Below, piece after piece: positions 42,996 through 52,515 of a stretch of DNA of 64,000 bases (its first letter is position 1; every line of letters starts with the position of its first letter). The DNA is from Halichondria panicea (Eukaryota; Porifera; Demospongiae; Suberitida; Halichondriidae). The stretch lies in NCBI RefSeq assembly GCF_963675165.1, contig NC_087393.1, forward strand, positions 3,787,502 through 3,851,501, read 5' to 3'. The notes below the pieces were generated by a model. That model worked only from the letters and a program-made list of their open reading frames with translations, ran no database searches and was not told where the DNA came from. The position numbers and the translations under genes are program-made.

Positions 42996-45900
42996 ATGAT
43001 TTCGACAGCAATTTTCATCCTCAGCGCAACTGCGTTAGCTATAGTACTGCTTGCTCACGATTGTAATGGCAGTATTTTGTACATCAGACCAGACAATGGA
43101 TCGAACACAACATGCCCAAGGCAACCATGCGAGACACTGGACCAATATGCAAATGTAAGTCATTTGAACAATACACAGTTTATTTTTATGCCAGGATTGC
43201 ACACTCTCAGTAAAAACTTTTGTATTGACTCTCTCATGAATATTGAACTCATTAGTATGAGCGATAGCAAAAATGAAACAGAAATTGCAGAAATTCAGTG
43301 TTATAAAGCAGCAGGATTTATATTTAAGAATATATACTTTCTCACCATCAAAAATCTGCAAATTTCCGCATGTGGTCAAATAATACCGGATAGTGTTTAC
43401 AACAATTTAGAAAGCCCACTCTCCTTTCAAGCGGCAGTTGCTCTTAAAGATGTGGCTGCTCTAACAATGCAATCAATAACCATTCGAGACAGTAATGGAT
43501 ACGGGATAGCTGCTGAGGGACTGTATGGATACTCAATAATGGAGGACTGCCTACTGGTGAGCAACACGGGTGGCGAAAAATTCATAGGGGGTAATCTTGT
43601 ACTGAAGTATGCAGATTGTCCTGTTATTGACACAAACGAGCAGGTTTATGTGGGAATTGTGAGATCTAAGTTCTTATATGGAAGTGCACATTATAGTAAC
43701 GACGAACATGACCCACATACCGCACTTCAAACCAAAGCAACTGGCATATCTTTGCTCCTTTCCTGCACAAATGTTACTATTAACATGTCAGAGGTGCAAC
43801 TAAAGCACAACGAAGCATACAGCTTTTCCAGCAAAGGAGGGAACCTTTTCATTCTGCTCGGAAACACCGTACGATATACGAGCAATATGGTAATTGTGGA
43901 GAACAGTAACATTGACAAGGGAACAGCAATTATGGGTGGAGGAGCATACATTAGATTCAAGCAGCCTCCCCAAGAACCTGACAACATAACAGTTCCATGT
44001 GAAAACTTTGTTAGTTTTAAAAATGTGAGCTTTAATGGTAACAAAGGTAGAGTTAAAGGAGGTGCTCTGTACATATTGTTCGAAACAGCAAGCATGTACA
44101 ACTATTGTCCCAAGGGAACTGTTGAAATAGACAGCTGTTACTTTGTAGACAATATTTTAAATGCTTCCAAGGCAGACAGTGGCCTAGCTATCAACATTTA
44201 TTGCTATTTGATCAACGGAGTGGAAGCAACATCTGTTCCCTTCAATATAGTGAGCATTACTCGAAGTCACTTTCTGGGAAACAAACTATTAACGCAGAAG
44301 GAAAATAGTTTCGATATAATTTCCGGAGGAGCCACTGTGTTCATTAGTAAACAGAGAAGACAAACATTTATCAGTGACTCTAGCTTTGTAAACAACGGCA
44401 AAACAGCAATTTCAGCTTTCGGATCAAATATTGTGTTCAGTGGTATTGTGAACATAACAAATAATACAGGCCTTAACGGTGGGGGCCTAGTTCTCTGTCA
44501 GTCCTCGTACATTTTGTTCGCCCCAAATACCACAGTGACTTTTGAAAACAACAATGCTACTTTATCTGGAGGAGGCATATACGCAGAAGATCAGTGTTTA
44601 CAATCTATGCCACTGTGTTTTTATCAAGTGCACAATAATAACAAGTCGTTAACTAAACATCAAAGGATCTCAATATTAGACACTATTCACGTGGTAATGA
44701 TCAACAACACTGCTGGATACGCTGGAAGTCAGATATTCGGAGGGTTTATGGAAAAATGCTATACAACATTTGGCAAGGACAATAAACTAGTATACAACAA
44801 GATTTTTAACGAAATTTCATGGCAAAGAAATGATTCTGATCTTTCCTACATCACTTCTTACCCAAAGCATATATGCTTCTGTGAAAACAACCTACCTAAC
44901 TGTAACAAAAACTACAAGAACATCAATATAACAATATACCCTGGTGAACCTTTTACAGTTAGTTTAGTAGGCGTTGGGCAATTCAACAACCCTGTTCCAG
45001 CAACAATCAAAGCAACCACCAGCCACTCAAGTGACAAGATGTACAGTCGTACAATAAAGGATGTCTGTACTTCTATGACATTTTTTGTCAAATCAGCACA
45101 ACCGACTAGATTTGACAAACTTAGCATCACTGTCTCCTCCGACGTAGGTTACACAACAAGAAGCAGCCTACGATCGATCAACATTCACTATAGGTCTTGT
45201 CCTCTGGGAACGTACATACACAACTCTGCCTGTCACTATGAAGACCCTCATTTCGAATACAGAGCTAATAACCAAACTATAAAAAAGAACGAAAATACAT
45301 GGGTAGGATACTACAACGCTGCTGATCATTCCGACTCTGAAACCGTTAGTGGGTTCATACATTTCAACTATTGTCCACTGTGGTACTGCAACAACAAAAC
45401 AGTTATCAATGTTAATGAAACCTATTTTGATCAAAACTCTCAGTGTCATGAAAGGGAGGGCATTTTGTGTGGAGCGTGCTTAAAGCAACATAGTTTAGCT
45501 ATTGCCTCTAGCAGGTGCCTTCGCTGTGACAACATCAGTCGATCGTACTTTCCTCTCCTAGCGCTAGCTACTCTGACTATTACAGCTCTAGTACTACTCT
45601 TTATGCTGTGCTGTAATGTGACCATCACTGATGGCACAGTTAGTGGATTTCTATTCTACTCTAGTTTGTTCAACATCAACATAAAATTGTTTTTGAGAGT
45701 ATCAAAACGATACACATATCTTGCGGAATTTTTTGCATGGACGAATTTAGATATTGGTTTAACAACTTGCTTTTACGATGGGTTTGATGCATTTTGGCAG
45801 GCAATATTAAACTTTTTTATTCCTGTTTTCATTTGGTGCATTCTTGGACTTATCATTTTTGCAACATCAAAGTCTAGCCAGATTACGGAGCTTGTTGGAG

Positions 45901-46982
45901 ACAACCCTGTAAAAGTTCTAGCTACACTTGTTCTTATTTCTTACACAAAAATTCTTCAAGCTGAAGTAGCTGTGTTTTCCTGTCCACCAATTGAATTTCA
46001 TACTAATTCTTCTAAAATCCTCAAGTACCACTGGCTCCCCGATGGTAATGTGCCGTGTTGGCAAGGGAAGCACCTAGCTCTGGTGGTGATTGGTGTTTTG
46101 TTTGGAATAGCTACTGTTCTGTACACTTTAATGCTCCTATTTATTCAACCATTGCAAAGATATTCTCATGTGAGAGGACTGAGATGGGTGGCTAAACTAA
46201 AGCCATTTTTTGACGCTTACACTAGCCCTCATGTGATCAAGCATCGCTATCGATTCTGGACTGGACTTTTACTCCTATGTAGAATGATTAACAGTATTTC
46301 GTTTGCTCTTCTTTCCTACACAAACACATATAAAAATTATGGAATTGAAGTCGTACTCATTTGTTTCCTGATAACAAGCTTAATGGGGTACTTCGGTGGA
46401 GTCTACAAAAATAAGTGGCTATATGCTCTAAACTCTTCGTTCTACTTAAACCTCACTCTACTGTCTTTAGTGACATTATATTCTCTAACCAAACACTCTT
46501 CTTCTAAGAACACTGCAGATATGATTCAAGAGATTGCCACCTACACTTCACTAGGCATAGCCTTTGTGACGTTTCTATTCATTCTCTCCTACCATGTGTA
46601 CAAACGTCTGAAAAAGACCGGTCTGCTCGCTGGCTGTGCGGGAAGAATCCAGGGGACTCGATGTTGGAGATCAGCTGTCGGATATTGGAACAGAGGCAGG
46701 ATACAATACATAAGACTGCCCCAAGAAGACCCTCAGAATCGAGAGGTGAACAATGATTTCAATGGAGAGAGAAGGCTTGATGACGATTGTCAGTGGGAGA
46801 GAGAACTGCATGTTGATGTACAAGACAGAGAGCTCAATGGATATCGCCATGATGACAGACAGCTTGCAAGAGTTTGTGATGACAATTGGGAGAATGGAGA
46901 GAGCAATAAGGAGCCAACTGAAGAAGAGCCATTCAAAAAAGAGGATAAAGGTATTGTAGGACCTAGCAGAGACACATACTAA
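42996..46982 (+). CDS. Beta-helix ectodomain polytopic membrane protein, unit 2
   Basis: Intronless 1328-aa near-identical paralogue of the gene at 33723-37706 with a full open frame. It has the same signal peptide, beta-helix turns, Cys-rich segment, membrane domain and charged tail. Differences are scattered substitutions, a 2-codon deletion near residue 52 (VHVS versus VS) and a 3-codon insertion near the C-terminus (KKEDKG). Open reading across 4 kb with mostly conservative changes indicates selection, or a very recent duplication. Function unknown. Confidence 0.87.
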   Translation: MISTAIFILSATALAIVLLAHDCNGSILYIRPDNGSNTTCPRQPCETLDQYANVSHLNNTQFIFMPGLHTLSKNFCIDSLMNIELISMSDSKNETEIAEIQCYKAAGFIFKNIYFLTIKNLQISACGQIIPDSVYNNLESPLSFQAAVALKDVAALTMQSITIRDSNGYGIAAEGLYGYSIMEDCLLVSNTGGEKFIGGNLVLKYADCPVIDTNEQVYVGIVRSKFLYGSAHYSNDEHDPHTALQTKATGISLLLSCTNVTINMSEVQLKHNEAYSFSSKGGNLFILLGNTVRYTSNMVIVENSNIDKGTAIMGGGAYIRFKQPPQEPDNITVPCENFVSFKNVSFNGNKGRVKGGALYILFETASMYNYCPKGTVEIDSCYFVDNILNASKADSGLAINIYCYLINGVEATSVPFNIVSITRSHFLGNKLLTQKENSFDIISGGATVFISKQRRQTFISDSSFVNNGKTAISAFGSNIVFSGIVNITNNTGLNGGGLVLCQSSYILFAPNTTVTFENNNATLSGGGIYAEDQCLQSMPLCFYQVHNNNKSLTKHQRISILDTIHVVMINNTAGYAGSQIFGGFMEKCYTTFGKDNKLVYNKIFNEISWQRNDSDLSYITSYPKHICFCENNLPNCNKNYKNINITIYPGEPFTVSLVGVGQFNNPVPATIKATTSHSSDKMYSRTIKDVCTSMTFFVKSAQPTRFDKLSITVSSDVGYTTRSSLRSINIHYRSCPLGTYIHNSACHYEDPHFEYRANNQTIKKNENTWVGYYNAADHSDSETVSGFIHFNYCPLWYCNNKTVINVNETYFDQNSQCHEREGILCGACLKQHSLAIASSRCLRCDNISRSYFPLLALATLTITALVLLFMLCCNVTITDGTVSGFLFYSSLFNINIKLFLRVSKRYTYLAEFFAWTNLDIGLTTCFYDGFDAFWQAILNFFIPVFIWCILGLIIFATSKSSQITELVGDNPVKVLATLVLISYTKILQAEVAVFSCPPIEFHTNSSKILKYHWLPDGNVPCWQGKHLALVVIGVLFGIATVLYTLMLLFIQPLQRYSHVRGLRWVAKLKPFFDAYTSPHVIKHRYRFWTGLLLLCRMINSISFALLSYTNTYKNYGIEVVLICFLITSLMGYFGGVYKNKWLYALNSSFYLNLTLLSLVTLYSLTKHSSSKNTADMIQEIATYTSLGIAFVTFLFILSYHVYKRLKKTGLLAGCAGRIQGTRCWRSAVGYWNRGRIQYIRLPQEDPQNREVNNDFNGERRLDDDCQWERELHVDVQDRELNGYRHDDRQLARVCDDNWENGESNKEPTEEEPFKKEDKGIVGPSRDTY

Positions 46983-47364
46983 ACCTAAATAACTGTTGTT
47001 GTTACATGCAGTAACTGTGTATCTTTCTAGCTAGAACACAATCACATGACATAATTATTGTGCATATAAAATAGTATATAACATTCACACACATGCAGTT
47101 ATGCCAGGCTTTGGTTCGTTTATAATAATGTGTACTAACTTTTTGAGATAATTATAATGATGATTTTATAGTCATAAGCACAAACAACAAGCATAAACAA
47201 AACAAGACAAGACAACGTTTGACTAAATCTGCTGTTGAGCACGTGCAATGACAAGCTGTAACAGTCTATTCTTGGGGAGAGTAGAAGCTAACCCAGAAAA
47301 ACGTCATCTGCACATATGAAACACACCAGCTTACTACACTGTTATGTACATGTATGTATGTATG

Positions 47365-47520
47365 TATAGCGGGTAATTTCGAGGGTATACTGTTAATTTT
47401 CGTGGACTCTATCACTTTTTGGCGCATGCATGCATGTGACATTAAAATTTGTGGGCATAAAAATGTTTGCGGTACAGCGAAAAAAGCGAAAGTTAATACC
47501 CTCAAAATATACCCGCTATA
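47365..47520. repeat. MITE family B copy, unit 2
   Basis: Inverted ends TATAGCGGGTAATTTCGAGG / ATATACCCGCTATA, about 156 bp, with an inner GCGAAAAAAGCGAAAGTTAA. It is the duplicate of 38087-38264 with a small internal deletion. Confidence 0.6.
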
Positions 47521-49181
47521 TACGGGGATATATAGTGTACACTATAGCACACAAGTGAAATGCAATATACATAATTATTACGACAATACTTCATTTGTAG
47601 ATGCAAGTAATCCCCACAAATCATATCACATTATAGATGTTACAGCTGCACTGCATGTACATGTATATAATATACTGGCATTATTTTCCTGCTCAGGCAA
47701 GCATACAAATATGAAATTAGGTAATATCATTGGGTACCTACATGTACATAGTTTAGCTACAAGAACAGTTACAGAGCTAGTAACGGAAAGGTAAACGGTT
47801 TAGGCTGGGGCATCTCTCATACGGCACAATAATTACAATAAGTGCTAACCTCCCTACTCAACACACAAACACTCACCTGGTCTCAGGTTGAGCAGCCCAG
47901 AGGATAGAGATATCTGCAGCAGCTGTGCCAGCCTCTCCACACACTCTTCCATCTTCTCTGCCATCTCTTCCTCACCACGTTGCTTCCTGTGACTGTAATA
48001 CCCAAGCAGGTTAGCAATCAGCACGGCCATTTCCTTTCCTGACATCTGGCAAGTTACCGGCTTTGAGAGTGAGAGAATGCTTGAAAGTAGATCAGCATGT
48101 AATGACGTCAATATCATTTGAATGTCTTTATCGTCCAATGACTTTGAACTTGAGGTATCCATAGGTTCATCTCTTGAGTCTTTGCTGTAATTAGATTTAG
48201 ATTCGGTCTTCTTAGCGATAGTCAGATAGTTTGGACAAAGGGGTGCCAAAACACACCATTGCATTAGTCCAGGTAGCAAACATTGTAGTACAGGCTTTGG
48301 GAATTTGGAATCAAAATTGATGGAATTGGAAAAGTTCGGAAATCTCCTTGCTGAGAAGAGGAGGCGGAGAGAGTAAGTTTGGATACGTTGATAGCCAATG
48401 GTAAACAATTTGAAGAATTCTGATTGGTGGATTAGGCTGTGACGAATCCATGGTTGTTTTTTAGTGACTGCATAATTATATAGAGAGAAGAATTGTAATC
48501 ATGCATCCATATACATCTAGTGATATCATAATGGCTATAGTGTACTGTAAATGTTCCAGTAGTTTACAGCCTGTTTGCAGGGAGGAAGCCACAAGCAGGT
48601 GAAAAGCTACCGGAAAGTTTCTCTGCCCCTCTTGATCTTCCAAAACTCAGAGTCACAACCACATGCAATAGTACATGAATGTGATTGACAGTGAGCATAA
48701 CATGAGGGGACACACCCACAATCATTGCTACTTAATTTACTACCCAGCATTTCTTGCCATTTGGTGCAATCTAGCACAGTACATGTAGTGCTATAAACAT
48801 CCTACATGTATGATAATATTATGTAGCAAGTAGAATTTACTATAAAGCAATAATACATGCACGTACCACTGTAGAAGGAATGCAAGGATGTGAATGAGAG
48901 GGCCAGCTGCTGGGCAAAGTGCGGAGAGGTGGTGGGCAGTTGCAGTAATGGACCATATGCATCTGGGAGGAGTACGCAGAAATCATGGTAGAGTTTTCAC
49001 AAGAGCAGCAGCCTCAGTGGGATGAAACTATAGTGGAAAAAGTGCATGCAATATTTGTACATATAGGACCTACATGTACATGTAACCAGTAAGTAAACTT
49101 AAAGAAGTAAGGAGTCTAATACCGCATGTACATGTAGGGGTTTCTACAAGTAATTCACATGCCACAACTACAGGAAATATA

Positions 49182-49918
49182 TAGACTGGAAACCACGCCC
49201 CTTTCTTTAGGGAAAGAGACTGGCCAGGTGACTATCAACGACTCGTCTTCATTGCGTACTGAATTTTGCGGAAGTGGTTCAGGGAAAAGGGTGTGGTCAC
49301 CAGTGTTGCGGTTTAGTATACTTTGGCTAGATCTACTGTACTCTAGCATGTCTAGCTCTAGCTCTAGCAAGCTAGCTAGCTCAGCCACCTACCAAACTTA
49401 ATTTCAATCACAAGTCAACTGCTGCAAAACTATGTCCAAGTCTGGAGCTAGCTGTCACGTACCTGGATGTACCTAGCTCTTGTCCTGTCTGTGGCAATGA
49501 TACCGCTGTAATAGAAACTCAAATGTTGCTGGCAATAGGGCAAAGCAAAGGGACTTTCCATAAACCAGTTGGCAGAGAGACAAATATATCTCTGCATCTC
49601 TGCTACTTCTGTCTGTTATTTTTGCAGTGGCCTTGTAGCTATCCAGGTTATAGCAACTTTAGAATTGCTTCATTGGAGAAGTACTGATAGACAACTTATA
49701 TCCAAACAGCTAGCTAAGTAGACATACAATTTATACTGCAACTGTACAGCTAAAAATATTAATACTCACATAATAATAGCTTAGTGTGCAATATTGTGGT
49801 TTAGATATCTCCCACGCATTCATGCACACACTACATTCCAAGCATTCCGTTGGGACGAGTCGTGATAGTCACCTGGCCAGTCTCTTTCCCTAAAGAAAGG
49901 GGCGTGGTTTCCAGTCTA
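49182..49918. mobile_element. 737-bp MULE-like MITE, 9-bp target duplication
   Basis: Comparison with unit 1 (empty site near 39918) shows a clean insertion. Terminal inverted repeats are about 60 bp, starting TAGACTGGAAACCACGCCCC. The target GGAAATATA is duplicated on both sides (49173-49181 and 49919-49927). A 9-bp duplication with long terminal repeats is typical of Mutator-like elements. No transposase frame is present, so it is non-autonomous. It lies in an INTS15 copy 2 intron, so it inserted after the segmental duplication. Confidence 0.85.
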
Positions 49919-50197
49919 GGAAATATACAGGTAGATAACCCCTTGCATTACATTGCATTGTAACAGCACATCACCTACCCAACTGGAAAACGGCTTAGGT
50001 TCAAGTGGGTACTACCCTTAAAACAAACAGCAGAGTGAGACTAGAGGCTCTGTGCGTACCCTCATCCAGATAGCAGTGCAGTTAGTTGAGGAAGTTGGGG
50101 CACTCTGCACTCGTGGCAAAGGACACCAACCAAACTTGCCATTTGTGGGTGTGTCCTGCAGAGGAGGGTTGGGTATCAAACAACACTCATAAATACA

Positions 50198-50276
50198 CAC
50201 CCAGTTCAGAAACCTTTTCCCAGTGGCTTACTGGAATACCGGAAGAACCTAATCACTGCGGTACTGGGTTTAGGTT
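50198..50276 (+). repeat. KDZ element left terminal inverted repeat
   Basis: Matches the reverse complement of 59845-59922 over about 79 bp with two mismatches and one gap. Inner part includes ACTGGAATACCGGAAGAACC. Confidence 0.9.
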
Positions 50277-50343
50277 TCTACATAGCGTTTCATTAGAGAA
50301 AAATCGGCTGAGCTAGCCCTACCACCACCCTAGTTGGGCGGAG

Positions 50344-50390
50344 CCCGACCGTCCCTGACGGGAGGTCGGGGGACATGCTTATATAGGATT
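50344..50390 (+). promoter_or_regulatory. Hairpin plus TATA module, left (zinc-finger exon)
   Basis: CCCGACC at 50344-50350 pairs with GGTCGGG at 50364-50370, with an inner TCCC/GGGA stem. A TATA box (CTTATATAGG) follows about 10 bp downstream, 155 bp before the ATG at 50541. The same module, inverted and with different stem bases, precedes the RecQ gene. Confidence 0.55.
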
Positions 50391-50540
50391 TGTACTTGTG
50401 TGTTATGTAATACTGCTTGGAGCATCATGAATATAATCATTTTAAGTGGGTGTTAAACGCAATATGCACCGCACTGCACCACACTGGCTGGCACTGAACA
50501 ACATGACTTTGCTACTAAATAAATAAAGTACTGAGCAAGA

Positions 50541-50786
50541 ATGGCCCAAGTGCTACAATGTTTTGGATGTGGGGATGAGCTATCAAGGCCTGGTAACAGA
50601 AGAGCTCTTGATGGTCCAGCTGGAAAGGAAGTGTTGGACCTGTGGACAATGCTACTGGAGAATGAGGAAGAACAGATGTGTGCTGATGTCGACATTAACA
50701 GTATTGTAAATGGCAGTGATAAAAACAGATTGCCCAAAATGTGCAGGAAATGTTTCGGTAGATATAGCAGCTTTCTTGAAGCACAG
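50541..50786 (+). CDS. Zinc-finger (C2..C2) N-terminal exon
   Basis: An 82-codon exon starting at ATG 50541 and ending at a GT donor (GCACAG/gtaata). It has CFGCGDE near the start and MCRKCFGRYSSFLE at the end. That is a four-cysteine zinc-binding fold like the ZAD or KDZ-linked Cys clusters at protein N-termini in invertebrate transposon-derived families. No downstream plus-strand exon is evident before the opposing RecQ gene. It may splice over that gene to the KDZ transposase exons from 52516 onward, or be an orphan exon. The TATA module at 50380 fits its promoter. Confidence 0.5.
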
Positions 50787-50829
50787 GTAATAATGAAAAT
50801 AAAATTTGTAATTAGCTGAAAGAAGTAAC

Positions 50830-52271
50830 TAAGTCTTAGGTCACACTGTCCACATAAACATGACTTAGAACAAATATCACAGCACAAGCAATTGAAACCG
50901 AGATCAACATGTTTGTAATTGTCAATATTTCGGAAAAGACTATCCCTTCTACAATCTGTAGTGTTGAAATTTGAAGCATATTCTTTAATCTCATTATCAA
51001 CTTGATGGTAAATTCTTGCCTTCAAAAGGGTTACACGTGATGGTTTACCATCTCGACCTGCTCTACCAGTCTCTTGTACATAGCTACTGATATCGTCTGA
51101 CAGGCCAACATGAATGATTTACCGAATGTTGGGACAATCAACACCCATACCAAATTCCATAGTAGCTACAACAATGCGAAGATTGCCATCACCCTTAAAT
51201 AAACGAATGATTTCAGATTTATGGGCTGGATCAGTGACACTTGTAAACATGTCCACGAGGCGAAATTCAGGAAGATCAGGTGCATCATCAGGATTTGTGA
51301 ATGCAGCTCCAAGGTAATCCTTAAAGAAGAGGTACATGTCACCACACACCAAAAGAACGTCCATATATGATTGTTGTGGGAAACTTGTTTCTCTCGATTA
51401 CCAATTTCTGGGCCAAGTTTTGGAATGTCTCTGGTATACTTTTGAACAATCCAACAGCATAAATCAAATTTGGGATTACTGGGACTCTCGTAATGACAAA
51501 TGGGTTTCTTAGGCCAACAATACGAGAAATGAATGAAATGTCACTTCGGGTAGCTGTTGCTGTTAGCGCCATCACATGAACTGATGTTGGAATGAGGCTG
51601 CGCACTTCTCTAATTCTCAACAGCATTTGCCTGAAAGTCTCACCCCTGCAATAATATTATTGGTACACATGTTAATAATAAACGATGAGTCAAATACATA
51701 CCATTTCTTCACACAATGAGCTTCATCGATTATCAAAGCCTTGAGTCTATTAGCATACACATCTCCCCCCAGAAGTCTTCTCCAATGCTTCTTGCTGATG
51801 ATCATTTCAGGTGTAAAGAATACTAGCTGATACTTTCCGTGGAAGATCGCATCCATTGTAGCTGCATCAGACATCTCGCCCGAGACATATGTGCTAGAGA
51901 TGCCTTTAGAACAATAGATGGCTACCTATATAATAATAGAATAAAAGCATCCAGCTTAGAATGATCTAGTTATGTGTAAACAGCTCATATGCACATGTAC
52001 GTATAATTATATGTATGTTCTATCTAGCCTTACATACCTGATCATGAATGATGGCCAGCAGAGGACTGGAGTAACTACTACTACTACTACAATAGAATGA
52101 CCTTTCTCCTTCTCCAATATTTTGTCAAATGCTGCAGGCAAACAAGCATAGCAAAGGCTCTTTCCAAATCCAGTAGGCAATACAGCAAAGACATCTCTGT
52201 CTCTCAGAAAAGAAGTGACTACTTCCAAGCTCGTTAGCAGCTTCTGTGACAACTTGTGTAACTTTCTCCAT
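50830..52271 (-). pseudogene. RecQ-like DNA helicase of the transposon
   Basis: Superfamily 2 helicase motifs occur in order on the minus strand: Walker A FAVLPTGFGKSLCY (about 52180), a DEAH box IIDEAHCVKKW (about 51715), ALTATAT (51550), motif V VATMEFGMGVD (51160), motif VI VQETGRAGRDG (about 51060). A RecQ zinc domain follows (TTDCRRDSLF, CCDICSKSCLCGQC, about 50960-50840). Several short introns are likely. The start MEKVTQVV at 52271 is in a different frame from the Walker A block, so the N-terminal part is broken. A GTA-trinucleotide run gives a string of valines after motif I. TE-linked RecQ copies are numerous in sponges and cnidarians (general knowledge). It probably aids transposition intermediates (inference). 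Confidence 0.75.
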
Positions 52272-52379
52272 TTTGCTCAAGGCAGCTCCGCCCAGCTGCA
52301 CACCCACCTAGCTAAGTGGGTGTTAACCAACCACTTGCAATACTGCAATCTGATTGGGCTGCACTCCTCAGTGCAGCAG

Positions 52380-52444
52380 TACAAATCCTATATAAGCGTG
52401 TCACCCGGCCACCCGTTGGGAACGGGTGCCGGGCTCCGCCCAGC
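52380..52444 (-). promoter_or_regulatory. Hairpin plus TATA module, right (RecQ gene)
   Basis: On the minus strand, CCCGGCACCCGTT pairs with AACGGGTGGCCGGG (52433-52404). It is followed by GCTTATATAGG (TATA at about 52396-52389), about 120 bp before the RecQ start at 52271. It is homologous to the left module but its stem bases differ while pairing is kept. Confidence 0.55.
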
Positions 52445-52515
52445 TACCACCACCCTACAGCTACAGGTGACAGGTGACAGGATCCAGATATCTGAACTAG
52501 GCTGAGTTGGTCATC

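Larger units (their letters stand above)
50333..52444. mobile_element. Nested 2.1-kb RecQ/zinc-finger block
   Basis: The block starts GTTGGGCGGAGCCCG and ends with the inverse CGGGCTCCGCCCAGC. Inverted similarity continues inward for about 70 bp through a hairpin and GCTTATATAGGATTTGTACT. TACCACCACCCTA lies directly outside on both sides (50320-50332 and 52445-52457), a possible 13-bp target duplication. It encloses a plus-strand zinc-finger exon and a minus-strand RecQ-like helicase. Either it is an independent element nested in the KDZ transposon, or it is an internal palindromic promoter arrangement of that transposon. A 13-bp duplication is unusual for DNA transposons, so its mobile status is uncertain. 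Confidence 0.5.
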
